A stretch of DNA of 64,000 bases from Haloferax namakaokahaiae. GTDB lineage: Archaea > Halobacteriota > Halobacteria > Halobacteriales > Haloferacaceae. The stretch covers positions 1,116,001 to 1,180,000 of the forward strand of contig NZ_JBHTAA010000005.1 of assembly GCF_042663225.1 (NCBI RefSeq). Reading direction: 5' to 3'. The notes under the pieces were generated by a model. The model made no database searches, was not told the origin of the DNA, and saw only the letters and a program-made list of their open reading frames with translations. Shown here piece after piece: positions 39,783-48,860 of the stretch (its first letter is position 1; every line of letters begins with the position of its first letter). The position numbers and the translations under genes are program-made.

Positions 39783-41810
39783 ATGCAACTACGCGACGCA
39801 CTCGCAGATTACAAGCGCCACGCCGACCATCCGACGCGCTTTCCGGGTGAACGACGGACGACGAGCGGATTTTTCTCTGGGGGCGACGGCCGTCTCGTTC
39901 ACGTCGAAACCGACGGCGCGGTTCGTGACTTCGGCTATCCACTGTCTGGATTGTGGGGCGTCGAGCGCTCTCGATTCGGCGTTCGGCCGACCGACGACGA
40001 CGCCGCGACAATCCACTGGTTCGAAGCGGGTGCGAACCAATCCTACACGGGTAACGGTTCGGCCGTCGTCACCGAACACGAGACGCCGTTCGGCGCGGTC
40101 ACCCAGTACGACGTGACCGTCGGCGACGCCCACGTCACGCGGTTCGAGAGCGACGCCGACCGCGAACTCAGCGCCGACCTCGAACTCGTCGCCTTCGTCC
40201 ACTTCCAACCCGACGGCCGCGATACGCTCGTCGGCCAACTCTCCCACGACGACGCGGTGGAAGTTTACCACGCCGAAGAACACGACTTCGTCGCGGCCGC
40301 TCCCGAGTTTTCGAGCGTCGGCGGGCGCGTTCCCGAGAAGTTCGAGGAGTTGCTCGCCGCCGAAGACGTCGAACTCCCGCGTCCGCTCTCGGACAATCGC
40401 TACGAGGAGGGCCAACTCAGCGGGGCCATCGTCGGCACCGTCCCCTTCGAATCCGGCGCGGCGACCGTTGGCACGCTCCTCACCGATAGCCGCGAGACGA
40501 CACGAACCGCGGCCCTCGATTCGATTCACTCACTCGTCGCGCTCGACCGCGACGAACTCGACGCGCGGGCGGCCGCCGACCTCGAAGGCTCGGTTCCCGA
40601 CCACGGAGACTCGGGGGCGATGCGCGAAGATATCCGCGTGCTCTCGCTACTCTCCGGCAACCTCGGTCTTCGAATCGCCGGTCCCGACTTCGACCCCTAC
40701 TACGCCTACTCCGGCGGCTACGGCTACACGTGGTTCCGCGACGACGCCGAAATCTCGCGGTTCCTCCTCGAATCCGACGAGCGTCTTGACCTCGAACTCG
40801 ACGCGTGGCACGAACGAAGCGCCCGCGCCTACTGCCGAACCCAGCGCGACGACGGTTCGTGGCCCCACCGCGTCTGGCCGTTCGACGGGTCGCTCGCACC
40901 CGGCTGGGCGAACGCCCGCCTCGAATCCGGTGAAGACACCGACTATCAAGCCGACCAGACCGGGAGCGTCATCTCCTTCCTCGCGGCCTACCACGACGAG
41001 TGCGAAGACGCCGACCTTCGCGCCGACATCGAATCGACGCTCGAAACCGCACTCGACAGTCTGGACGAGACGCTCGGCGACGACGGCCTCCCTCTCGACT
41101 GCCAGAACGCGTGGGAGAACATGACCGGCCGGTTCAGCCATACGACGGCGACCTTCCTCGAAGCGTACACCGCGCTCGCGCTGTCCGACCTCGACGATGA
41201 ATTGACCGCTCACGCCGCTGACCGCGCCCGCGACGTGTACGACGCAATCGACCAGTTGTGGAGCGATGACCGCGAGTGCTACGCCCTCCGAATCGCGCCC
41301 GACGGCTCGCTCGACGACCGGTACGATTCGGCCGCGCTCGCGCTCGTCTCGGCACACCGCGCCTACGACGAACTCGAATCCGTGGGCGACGAGCGGCTCG
41401 ACAGACTCGCAACCCACACGCGACACGTCTTCGACGGCCTCTGGCACGACCCCGCCGAGAGCGACGTGAAGGGTCTCGTCCGCTTCGAGGGCGACGACTG
41501 GCGGAAGCGCTCTCAAGACTCCGAGAAGATTTGGACGGTCTCGACCGCGTGGGGTGCGAACGCCGCCGTCGAACTCGCCGCACTGCTCGGTGACCACGGC
41601 GATTCGCGTGCCGAGACGTTTGCCGACGAAGGCCAGTCCTTGTTGTCGCTCGTCTCGCCCGATGGCCCGCTGACGACCGAGGCGGGCTACCTCGCTGAAC
41701 AGTTCTTCGACGACGGCACGCCGGACAGTGCTACTCCCCTTGGGTGGCCACACGCGCTTCGGTTGGCGACGATTGCGACGCTCACGACGGACGTGGTGCA
41801 GAGAGAGTAG
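39783..41810 (+). CDS. Glycoside hydrolase family 15 glucoamylase-like protein
   Basis: 675 residues with no signal peptide, so cytoplasmic. The N-terminal super-beta-sandwich (about 1-260, 'DYKRHADHPTRFPGERRTTSGFF') precedes the (alpha/alpha)6 catalytic domain beginning 'YYAYSGGYGYTWFRDDAEI'. 'SEKIWTVSTAWGANAAVEL' and the final 'YLAEQFF' to 'PLGWPHALRL' are the GH15 end motifs that hold the catalytic base Glu. It should release glucose from maltodextrin or glycogen, fitting an importer next door. It is divergent from the TrmB gene and convergent with the ATPase gene. Confidence 0.9.
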   Translation: MQLRDALADYKRHADHPTRFPGERRTTSGFFSGGDGRLVHVETDGAVRDFGYPLSGLWGVERSRFGVRPTDDDAATIHWFEAGANQSYTGNGSAVVTEHETPFGAVTQYDVTVGDAHVTRFESDADRELSADLELVAFVHFQPDGRDTLVGQLSHDDAVEVYHAEEHDFVAAAPEFSSVGGRVPEKFEELLAAEDVELPRPLSDNRYEEGQLSGAIVGTVPFESGAATVGTLLTDSRETTRTAALDSIHSLVALDRDELDARAAADLEGSVPDHGDSGAMREDIRVLSLLSGNLGLRIAGPDFDPYYAYSGGYGYTWFRDDAEISRFLLESDERLDLELDAWHERSARAYCRTQRDDGSWPHRVWPFDGSLAPGWANARLESGEDTDYQADQTGSVISFLAAYHDECEDADLRADIESTLETALDSLDETLGDDGLPLDCQNAWENMTGRFSHTTATFLEAYTALALSDLDDELTAHAADRARDVYDAIDQLWSDDRECYALRIAPDGSLDDRYDSAALALVSAHRAYDELESVGDERLDRLATHTRHVFDGLWHDPAESDVKGLVRFEGDDWRKRSQDSEKIWTVSTAWGANAAVELAALLGDHGDSRAETFADEGQSLLSLVSPDGPLTTEAGYLAEQFFDDGTPDSATPLGWPHALRLATIATLTTDVVQRE

Positions 41811-41847
41811 AAAGAGAAGAGAGTAGAATCGAAGCCAGAGTCAGTCG

Positions 41848-42990
41848 TTATTGACTGGCCGCGACTTTTCGTCCGGTCTCACGCTGGAGGAGCGACTCGC
41901 CCGTCTGCGCATCGAAGAGGTGCAGGTCGGACTCGTCGAACGAGATGGTAATCGTCTCATCCGGTTCGGGGTCGATATCGGAATCGACGCGGGCGATGAA
42001 CTCCGCCCCGATATCGAGGTGGAGGTAGTTGTCCGAGCCGACCGGTTCGACCACTTCGACGCCCGCTTCGATGGCATTCTCGCCCGTCGCGTTCGGCACG
42101 ATATCTTCGGGGCGAATGCCGACCGTGACGGTTTCGGCGTCGGTTGCAGCCTCGATTCGAGACGAGAATTCGGGAGAGAGTCGGTAAGAGAACGAGCCGT
42201 CGTCTTCGTCGTCGGAGAGGACGAGGCGGTCGCCCGACGAATCGAGCGAGACGGTGAGAAAGTTCATCGACGGCGACCCGACGAAGCCGCCGACGAAGGC
42301 GTTCGCGGGGTTCTCGTACACGTCTTTCGGGCGGCCGACTTGCTGGAGTTCGCCGTCTTTGAGGATGACGATGCGGTCGCCCATCGTCATCGCCTCCTCC
42401 TGGTCGTGGGTGACGTAGAGCGAGGTGATGCCGAGTTCGTTCTGGAGACGCTGAATCTCGGTGCGCATCGTGGTTCGGAGTTTGGCGTCGAGGTTGGAGA
42501 GCGGTTCGTCGAAGAGGAACACGTCGGGTTCGCGCACGATGGCGCGGCCGAGCGCGACGCGCTGTTTCTGCCCGCCGGAGAGTTCGTCCGGTTTGTCCTC
42601 CAGCAGGTCTTCGATGCCCATCATGCGGGCCGTCTCGCGCACTCGCGTCTCGCGCTCGTCTTTCGAGAGGTCCGTACTCATCCGCAGGCCGAACGCCATG
42701 TTCTGTTCGACCGTCTTGTGCGGGTAGAGCGCGTAGTTCTGGAACACCATCGCCACGTCGCGCTTGCGCGCGTTCTGGTCGGTGACGTCCTCGTCGCCGA
42801 TGGTAATCGTGCCGCCTGACGGCGATTCTAAACCAGCGACCATCCGGAGCGTAGTCGATTTTCCGCACCCGGAGGGACCGACGACGGTGATGAACTCGCC
42901 GTCTTCGACTTCGAGCGACAGGTCATCGACGGCCACGACGTGTCCTCTGTCGTACTCCTTCCGCAATGTTTCGAGCGTGAGACGTGCCAT
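41848..42990 (-). CDS. Sugar ABC transporter ATP-binding protein (MalK/UgpC type)
   Basis: 380 residues. The ABC core has Walker A 'GPSGCGKSTT', Q-loop 'MVFQNYALYPHKTV', signature 'LSGGQKQRVALGRAI', Walker B 'VFLFDEPLSNLDAKLR' and H-loop 'YVTHDQEEAMTMGD'. The last 130 residues form the OB-fold regulatory domain of MalK-like importers ('TVTVGIRPEDIVPN'). It powers the permeases at 44518 and 45450. ATG 42990 ('MARLTLE') is preferred; ATG 43017 adds nine residues and would be closer to its TATA-like element near 43063-43071. Confidence 0.92.
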   Translation of the reverse strand: MARLTLETLRKEYDRGHVVAVDDLSLEVEDGEFITVVGPSGCGKSTTLRMVAGLESPSGGTITIGDEDVTDQNARKRDVAMVFQNYALYPHKTVEQNMAFGLRMSTDLSKDERETRVRETARMMGIEDLLEDKPDELSGGQKQRVALGRAIVREPDVFLFDEPLSNLDAKLRTTMRTEIQRLQNELGITSLYVTHDQEEAMTMGDRIVILKDGELQQVGRPKDVYENPANAFVGGFVGSPSMNFLTVSLDSSGDRLVLSDDEDDGSFSYRLSPEFSSRIEAATDAETVTVGIRPEDIVPNATGENAIEAGVEVVEPVGSDNYLHLDIGAEFIARVDSDIDPEPDETITISFDESDLHLFDAQTGESLLQRETGRKVAASQ

Positions 42991-43173
42991 TACTCCCCGT
43001 CTGTGCGCATCGTTCATAATCGTTTTCCTCTTTTTGGAATGTGTGATGCATTAGTTCGTAGTATATTTTCAAAGAGTGTAATCAACAGACAGGAGCGGAA
43101 TAGAAGGTCTGACAGTGGCGTAGAACGACCCGAATCACCGACTTCGACCCGGTCGAAATCGGCCGGTATTCCT

Positions 43174-43200
43174 AACTATTAAATATATGAACACATAGTT
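43174..43200 (+). promoter_or_regulatory. Promoter of the sugar importer operon with flanking inverted repeat
   Basis: TTAAATATA at 43179-43187 is about 30 bases before the ATG at 43216, so the transcript is probably nearly leaderless. AACTAT (43174-43179) and ATAGTT (43195-43200) form an inverted repeat around this TATA box, an arrangement that suits a repressor such as TrmB. The ascription to TrmB is speculative. Confidence 0.45.
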
Positions 43201-43215
43201 CATCATAGATTCGTC

Positions 43216-44514
43216 ATGGAATACGACCGACGCACGATACTGAAGCAACTGGCTGGCACGACGGCCGTCGGCGCACTCGCAGGGTGCGTCGGCGTCTCGG
43301 AGACTGACTCGACGCAAACGCCCGACGAGAGCGGAGAGAGCGGCGACGAGGGTGGCGACGAGACCACCGCACAAGAGCAGACCGAGGCCGCCGGACCGTC
43401 CGGAACGTTCACGCTCTGGCACCAGCGCGCGGAAGCCGAGAAGAAGGCGCTCGAATCGAGCGCGGAGGCGTTCACCGAGCAGACGGACCACACCGCAGAA
43501 CCCGCTGAAATCGCCGACCTTCGGCAGAAGACCACCTCGGCGATTCCGGCCGGACAGGGCGCGGGCATGTTCGACTGGGCACACGACTGGACCGGCGAGT
43601 ACTACCAGAACGGCTTCCTCTCGGACCAGAGCGGCAACCTCGACGTGGACCTCTCGGTGTACACCCAACCCGCGCAGGCCGCCGTCCAGTTCGACGATGC
43701 GACGCTCGCACTCCCCTACGCGGCGGAGACGGTGGGTCTCATCTACAACGAGGAGCTGGTGGACGAAGCCCCGGAGACCATCGCCGACATGAAGGCCATC
43801 ATGGAGGAGCACCACGACCCAGAAAACGGCAAGTACGGTCTCAGCTACCCGCTGAACGCCTACTTCATGAGCGCGTGGGCACACGCCTTCGGCGGCTACT
43901 ACTTCGACGAGTCGAACGTCGAACTCGGCCTGTCGAACGACGCCACGCTGGAGGGCTTCCAGTTCATCCTCGACAACTTCGTGCCGTACCAGCCGAAGGA
44001 CACGGGCTACGACCCGCAGGCGGCCGTCTTCCTCGAAGGCAACGCGCCGTTCGCCATCAACGGTCCGTGGTTCCTCGGCGACGTGAAGTCCAACGGCATC
44101 GATGCCGGCGTCACGCGTCTCCCCTCGCCCGAGGGTGAGGCCGAACCCAAGCCGTACACCACGGTCAAGCAACTCTACTTCACGAACACGCTCGACGACG
44201 ACGAGGCAAAGGCAGCGGCCGCCCGCGCCTTCGCCGAGTGGTACACCACGAACACGGACGTGCTCTCGGCCAACGCCGAGGACTTCGGCTACATCCCGGT
44301 CTACGAGGAACTCGCCAGCGAGGGCGACCTGCCGCCGGCCGTGCAGGGCTTCTCCGAATCCGTCGCGCTCGGCACGCCGATTCCGTCGCACCCGAAGATG
44401 GGCGACGTGTGGGGACCGCTCGAAGACGCCTTCAACAGCGTGAAGAACGGCGACGCGGAGATTGCGCCCGCCTTCGAGAAGGCCGAACAAGACATCCGGT
44501 CCAACTGGGAGTAA
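43216..44514 (+). CDS. Sugar ABC transporter substrate-binding lipoprotein (MalE-like)
   Basis: 432 residues. The N-terminal 'DRRTILKQLAGTTAVGALAGC' combines a twin-arginine motif with a lipobox, so a Tat-exported lipoprotein. An acidic Ser/Thr/Gly spacer (about 25-60) is the usual tether. The body is cluster 1 binding protein: 'GTFTLWHQRAEAEKKALE', 'LPYAAETVGLIYNEELV', 'LEGNAPFAINGPWFLGD' and 'GYIPVYEELA'. It captures an extracellular sugar, likely a malto-oligosaccharide given TrmB and the GH15 enzyme. It starts an operon with two permeases. Confidence 0.92.
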   Translation: MEYDRRTILKQLAGTTAVGALAGCVGVSETDSTQTPDESGESGDEGGDETTAQEQTEAAGPSGTFTLWHQRAEAEKKALESSAEAFTEQTDHTAEPAEIADLRQKTTSAIPAGQGAGMFDWAHDWTGEYYQNGFLSDQSGNLDVDLSVYTQPAQAAVQFDDATLALPYAAETVGLIYNEELVDEAPETIADMKAIMEEHHDPENGKYGLSYPLNAYFMSAWAHAFGGYYFDESNVELGLSNDATLEGFQFILDNFVPYQPKDTGYDPQAAVFLEGNAPFAINGPWFLGDVKSNGIDAGVTRLPSPEGEAEPKPYTTVKQLYFTNTLDDDEAKAAAARAFAEWYTTNTDVLSANAEDFGYIPVYEELASEGDLPPAVQGFSESVALGTPIPSHPKMGDVWGPLEDAFNSVKNGDAEIAPAFEKAEQDIRSNWE

Positions 44515-44517
44515 GCT

Positions 44518-45453
44518 ATGAGCGTCGTCGAACGTGTCGCCGAGCAAGCCGCGGGCAACCCCGTGGTGAACAAAGACGACTTGCCGTTACTGCTCGTGTT
44601 GCCGGGGCTGTTCGTCTTCCTCGCGTTCATGCTCTTTCCGGTGCTGTACCTCGTGTACCTCTCGTTTACGAACGCAGAGCCGGCGACCCTGTTTCAGGGC
44701 GAAGAGCAGTGGGTCGGGATTGCGAACTATATCCGGATACTCAGCGACGGCCAGTTCTGGAACTCGATGGGCGTCACGTGGCTCTTCGTCGCCACGTCCG
44801 TCGCGCTGAAGGTGCTCGTCGGTCTCGCCGTCGGTCTCGTCGTGACCGGAAAGCGCGTCCGTGGCAAGCGATTCATGCGGGCGCTCATCATCATCCCGCT
44901 GGGGTTGCCCGGTATCTTCACCATCACCATCTGGCGCGGCATCTTCAGTTCGGCGGAGTTCGGACTGATGAATCAGTTCCTCCGGATGGCGAATCTGAGT
45001 TCGGTCGCGTGGCTCTCCGAGCGCTGGATGGCGTTTCTCGCCTACAACGTCACCGAGGCGTGGCTGGCCTACCCCTTTATGGTCATCATCACCGTGAGCG
45101 CGCTCCAGGACGTGCCCGAGGAACTCCACGAGGCGGCGATGATTGACGGCGCGGGGTTCTTCTCGCGTTTCCTGCACGTCACGCTGCCGTCTATCAAGCG
45201 CCCCGTGCTGTTCGCGTCGATTCTCACGGCCGCGGCGTCGTTCCAGCAGTTCCTCATCCCCTATGTGTTCAATCAGGGTGGCCCGTCGCGGACGAACGAA
45301 CTCCTCATCGTCTACGGCTTCCGCGAAGCGTTCCGCTTCCAGAAGTACGGTGAGGGCGCGGCGATCATGATTATCGCCGTCCTCGTCATCGGGGCGTTCA
45401 TGATGCTGAACGTCTGGAAAGGCCGTCTCGCCGAGGGGGTCGAAGACGCATGA
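44518..45453 (+). CDS. Sugar ABC transporter permease (MalF-like)
   Basis: 311 residues with about six membrane helices. 'LLLVLPGLFVFLAFMLFPVLYLVYLSF' is the first, and the EAA loop that contacts the ATPase is 'EELHEAAMIDGAGFFSRFLHVTLPSIKRP' near residues 200-228. It pairs with the next gene's product to form the translocation pore. Three bases separate it from the substrate-binding gene, and its stop overlaps the next ATG (ATGA). Substrate is inferred from context as a maltodextrin-type sugar. Confidence 0.92.
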   Translation: MSVVERVAEQAAGNPVVNKDDLPLLLVLPGLFVFLAFMLFPVLYLVYLSFTNAEPATLFQGEEQWVGIANYIRILSDGQFWNSMGVTWLFVATSVALKVLVGLAVGLVVTGKRVRGKRFMRALIIIPLGLPGIFTITIWRGIFSSAEFGLMNQFLRMANLSSVAWLSERWMAFLAYNVTEAWLAYPFMVIITVSALQDVPEELHEAAMIDGAGFFSRFLHVTLPSIKRPVLFASILTAAASFQQFLIPYVFNQGGPSRTNELLIVYGFREAFRFQKYGEGAAIMIIAVLVIGAFMMLNVWKGRLAEGVEDA

Positions 45454-46526
45454 GCGCCATCTCCGAAATCGTCGGGGCAGTCGCAGAGGACGCGCGAGAG
45501 GCCGCGAACGCACCAATCGAAGCGGTCAAAGACGCCCGATACACGCTCGAAGGCGTGCGCGACGGGCACGTCAGTCCGAATCAGGTGCTCAAGACAGTCG
45601 GTATCACCGCCGGTGCCGCCGTCGTGGTGGCTATCCTCTTGTTCCCACTCTACTGGGTCGCGGTCGGCGCGTTCTCCGGAACGGGCGCGTCGCTCTACTC
45701 GTCGAGCGGGATTCGCCTCTGGCCCGCCGACCCGACGTTCGAACCGTTCCTGTGGGTCGTCGGCGACCTCATCCTCCCGAGCTATCGGATTACGCTCGGT
45801 CTGGGTGGGTACGAACTGTTCGTTCAAACGCCGGAACTCGCACTGCTCGACGTGTCGAACTACGGCGTCACCGAGACGTCCGACTTCAAGAAGTTCTTCG
45901 TCAACAGCCTCACCGTCGCCATTCCGACGGTCCTGCTGGCGATGTGTCTCATCGTCCCCGGTGCCTACGCCCTCTCGCGGCGGAAGTTCATCGGGCGCTC
46001 GAAGGTGCTCTACGGCTACGTGCTCTTTACCCAAATCGGCGGCGGGCTCGGCGTCGCACTGCTCATCGCACTGTACGCCCTGTTCGTCCAGTTCGGGTTC
46101 AACGACAGCAAACTCGCCCTCTCGGCGTACTACGCCGCCACCGCGGTTCCGTTCAACACCTGGCTCCTCAAGACGTACATGGACGGCATCCCCGTGTCCT
46201 ACGAGGAGGCCGCGATGATGGACGGCGCGCCGTCGTGGAAAATCGTCACCGAAATCATTCTCCCGCTCTCGAAAGCGGGGCTGGCGACGGTGTTCATCTT
46301 CACCTTCCTCACCGGGTGGACCGAGTTCGTCGTCGCCCAGACGTTGCTCTCGACGGACAACTACACGCTCCCCGTGGGCCTGTACTCGCTCGTCGGCCGG
46401 TACTCCATCCCGTGGGCACGGTTCTCGGCGTTCGCACTCACGTTCGCCGCACCGATTATGCTCATCTACCTGTTCGCACAGCGCTACATAGAGGGTGGCC
46501 TGTCGTTCGGTGGGATGGAAGGGTAG
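45450..46526 (+). CDS. Sugar ABC transporter permease (MalG-like)
   Basis: 358 residues. A soluble N-terminal extension of about 50 residues ('VGAVAEDAREAANAPIEAV') precedes six membrane helices, with a long external loop between the first and second ('SLYSSSGIRLWPADPTFEP'). The EAA loop is 'YEEAAMMDGAPSWKIVTEIILPLSKAG'. This is the usual second permease of MalFG systems. ATG overlaps the previous stop. No ATPase follows because the MalK-type gene is transcribed divergently at 41848-42990. Confidence 0.92.
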   Translation: MSAISEIVGAVAEDAREAANAPIEAVKDARYTLEGVRDGHVSPNQVLKTVGITAGAAVVVAILLFPLYWVAVGAFSGTGASLYSSSGIRLWPADPTFEPFLWVVGDLILPSYRITLGLGGYELFVQTPELALLDVSNYGVTETSDFKKFFVNSLTVAIPTVLLAMCLIVPGAYALSRRKFIGRSKVLYGYVLFTQIGGGLGVALLIALYALFVQFGFNDSKLALSAYYAATAVPFNTWLLKTYMDGIPVSYEEAAMMDGAPSWKIVTEIILPLSKAGLATVFIFTFLTGWTEFVVAQTLLSTDNYTLPVGLYSLVGRYSIPWARFSAFALTFAAPIMLIYLFAQRYIEGGLSFGGMEG

Positions 46527-46588
46527 GCGTCGGTTCGCCAACTTTCGGTTCTCTACATTTTACGGACGCCTGCACCGTCGGTTACGTA

Positions 46589-47467
46589 CTACCGGCCAAA
46601 CAGTCGCCGAGAGAACGAAGTCTCCACGCGGTAGGTCAGATAGCCAGCCAGTCCAAGCGCGCAGACAGCCGGCAAGACAGTCACGACGAACGAGAAGCCG
46701 AAGTCCGGAACTGACAATCCAACGATTGCCATAGCGGTGATTCCGAGACCCAGCAAAAGTGTGAGCACCAGAAACGCGGACACGAAGACGACGAGAAATT
46801 CGACTATCTGACTTTCATCGCGCTCTCTGTCGGCGAACCCGTAGCCGGCAATCGCACCGAGACAGACGGCCGCGACGATTCCCGGGCCACCGTCGAGGCT
46901 GAAGTTCGTTCTCGTGGCGACGAGGTAGGAACCGTAGAGGCTGAACCCGACCATTCCGAATATCAATCCGACGATGGCACCCCGAACTGTACCCAAGAGC
47001 CGATTTCGATGGCGACGGTACCAGTCCGAATCGACTCGATAGGCGAGCAGGTACGCCCCAGCAAAGACGAAAATCGCGGTGAGTGTCGGAAGCAGGAAGA
47101 ACGGGACGGTGTGCAACCGGTCGCCGAGAAGCAATTGGAAGGCCATCGTTGGAACGATAGCCAGTGCCCACCCGACGACGAGTGCGCCGACGAACAGGAT
47201 TCGACTTCGGTGTGCCGCGGCCGACGTGCTTGCCCGTCCGCTCGTCACCCAGCGATAGCCGCCGTATCCGCCGACGACGAGCGCGAGCGGAGCGGCGACC
47301 TGAATCGAGAACACCCAGTCCGGTGGAAAGGACGCACCTGTCGTCGCTTCGTAGTAATTCTCGAGCAGTCGGCCGACGGTATCCAAGAAGAACGCCTGTA
47401 CCAAGCCCCACTGGAGGGCAGTGACGAGCGCCTGTTTCTGTGTAGATGGAGGGTCCGAGGAGGGCAT
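46589..47467 (-). CDS. Polytopic membrane protein of unknown function
   Basis: 292 residues with about eight hydrophobic segments, including 'FSIQVAAPLALVVGGYGGY', 'ILFVGALVVGWALAIVPTMAF' and 'FLVVFVSAFLVLTLLLGLGI'. No transport or enzyme motif is recognised. It starts at the Met at 47467 ('MPSSDPPSTQ'), since the preceding residues in frame look like non-coding sequence. It is convergent with the permease operon and divergent from the L15e promoter. Probably specific to haloarchaea. Confidence 0.65.
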   Translation of the reverse strand: MPSSDPPSTQKQALVTALQWGLVQAFFLDTVGRLLENYYEATTGASFPPDWVFSIQVAAPLALVVGGYGGYRWVTSGRASTSAAAHRSRILFVGALVVGWALAIVPTMAFQLLLGDRLHTVPFFLLPTLTAIFVFAGAYLLAYRVDSDWYRRHRNRLLGTVRGAIVGLIFGMVGFSLYGSYLVATRTNFSLDGGPGIVAAVCLGAIAGYGFADRERDESQIVEFLVVFVSAFLVLTLLLGLGITAMAIVGLSVPDFGFSFVVTVLPAVCALGLAGYLTYRVETSFSRRLFGR

Positions 47468-47568
47468 CGTTCCGATACGACATTGCCGTCGTATTATAAT
47501 GTGTTGACAGAATTCGTCGCCAGCGCCATCCATTGGTTCTCGTTCGCACACCGGCCCCCAATCCGAAG

Positions 47569-47712
47569 TTCTTAACCCTCCCCCTAAGGAAGATTCGCCA
47601 ACTCGCTGGCACGCGGGCCCGCCAGTGGGCACCCGTCACGTACGGGACGAAATGTGGTCTCCGGGACTGAGTTCCCGTAGGACTGAATCGCAAGCGCCCG
47701 CGGTGAACTACA
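47569..47712 (+). promoter_or_regulatory. rpl15e promoter and structured 5' leader
   Basis: TTCTTAA at 47569-47575, preceded by CCGAAG, is a strong archaeal promoter core, placing initiation near 47600 and giving a leader of about 113 bases. The leader can form a hairpin CTGGC/GCCAG (47606-47610 with 47621-47625) and a longer stem TACGGGA/TCCCGTA (47641-47647 with 47673-47679). Ribosomal protein leaders often bind their own product; no such data exist for this one. Confidence 0.5.
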
Positions 47713-48303
47713 ATGGCACGAAGCTTCTACTCCCACATCAAGGAGGCATGGAAGACGCCGAAGGAAGGCAAACTCGCCGAACTTCAATGGCAGCGAAAGC
47801 AAGAGTGGCGCCAGCAGGGCGCTATCGAGCGCATCGAGCGCCCGACCCGCCTCGACAAGGCCCGTGAGCTCGGCTACAAGGCCAAGCAGGGCATCGTCGT
47901 GGTCCGCGTCTCCGTCCGCAAGGGTGGCGCGCGCAAACAGCGACACAAGGCAGGTCGCCGTTCCAAGCGCCAGGGTGTCAACCGCATCGGCCGCCGCAAG
48001 TCCATCCCGCGCATCGCCGAGGAACGCGCCTCGCGCAAGTACCCCAACATGCGTGTGCTGAACTCCTACGGCGTCGGTCAGGACGGTTCGCAGAAGTGGC
48101 AGGAAGTCATCCTCGTGGACCCCGAACACCCCGCCATCCAGAACGACGACGACCTCAACTGGATCTGCGACGACGCCCACGACGGCCGCGCCTTCCGCGG
48201 TCTCACGAACTCGGGCAAGCGCGGACGCGGTCTCCAGCACCGTGGCAAGGGCACGGAACACGTCCGCCCGTCCATCCGCGCCGGTCGCCGCCGCGGCAAG
48301 TAA
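47713..48303 (+). CDS. rpl15e: 50S ribosomal protein L15e
   Basis: 196 residues, strongly basic against the acidic background. 'MARSFYSHIKEAWKTP', 'RPTRLDKARELGYKAKQGIVVVRVSVRKGG', 'RQGVNRIGRRKS' and the Arg/Gly-rich C-terminus 'LQHRGKGTEHVRPSIRAGRRRGK' are unmistakable for L15e. It is a structural protein of the archaeal large subunit without a bacterial equivalent. It is transcribed alone from a strong promoter, with a long leader that may hold a feedback element. Family and start are certain. Confidence 0.97.
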   Translation: MARSFYSHIKEAWKTPKEGKLAELQWQRKQEWRQQGAIERIERPTRLDKARELGYKAKQGIVVVRVSVRKGGARKQRHKAGRRSKRQGVNRIGRRKSIPRIAEERASRKYPNMRVLNSYGVGQDGSQKWQEVILVDPEHPAIQNDDDLNWICDDAHDGRAFRGLTNSGKRGRGLQHRGKGTEHVRPSIRAGRRRGK

Positions 48304-48420
48304 CGCCCCCAATCTTCTCTCGTTTATCGACGCCTGAGCGACAGCGCTCTATTCGAAAGCACTCGAGCGAAAATCAGCGATGGCTCTCGGAGGCGAACGC
48401 GTCGAAAGGGAAGACAGGAA

Positions 48421-48765
48421 TCAGAACGGTGACGACGGGCCGAGGTCCGCTTCGCCCTCGGAACCGGATTCGACGTCGCCCTCCCAGCCCTGGAATCCGC
48501 CGCGAAGGCTGGACACGTCCGCGTCGATGTTCGAATCGAGGATGGAGGCCACGCGCTGTGAACTCTTGCCGATGTAGCACGAGACGACGACTTCGTCGGG
48601 CCATTCGCGGTCGAACACCGCCGGTGTGAGGCTCTGCGCGGGGAGGTTCTCAGCGCCGGGGATGTGCCCCGACGAGTACGACGACGGGTCCCGAATGTCG
48701 ATGACCGCGACCGAGTCGTCGTCGAGTTTTCCGTGCAGTTCGTCCTGCGTCGTCTCCACGACCAT
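48421..48765 (-). CDS. Rhodanese-like sulphurtransferase
   Basis: 114 residues, a single rhodanese domain. 'VAVIDIRDPSSYSSGHIPGAENLP' is the substrate-loop signature and 'VVVSCYIGKSSQRVA' the active loop, with the persulphide-bearing Cys near residue 64. The C-terminal 'LRGGFQGWEGDV' is standard. It may supply or carry sulphur for the ubiquitin-like modifiers activated by UbaA, encoded divergently 95 bases away. That link is inferred because Uba4-type proteins fuse the same two domains. The Met at 48765 is the clear start. Confidence 0.88.
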   Translation of the reverse strand: MVVETTQDELHGKLDDDSVAVIDIRDPSSYSSGHIPGAENLPAQSLTPAVFDREWPDEVVVSCYIGKSSQRVASILDSNIDADVSSLRGGFQGWEGDVESGSEGEADLGPSSPF

Positions 48766-48860
48766 ATGCGCACCTGTGAGTCCGAGAGTAAAGGCGCGTC
48801 GCTTCCGGCGAGGTGGGCGCAGGCCGCGGGTTTATTCGCCACGCCTGCCAATCTCGGGGC

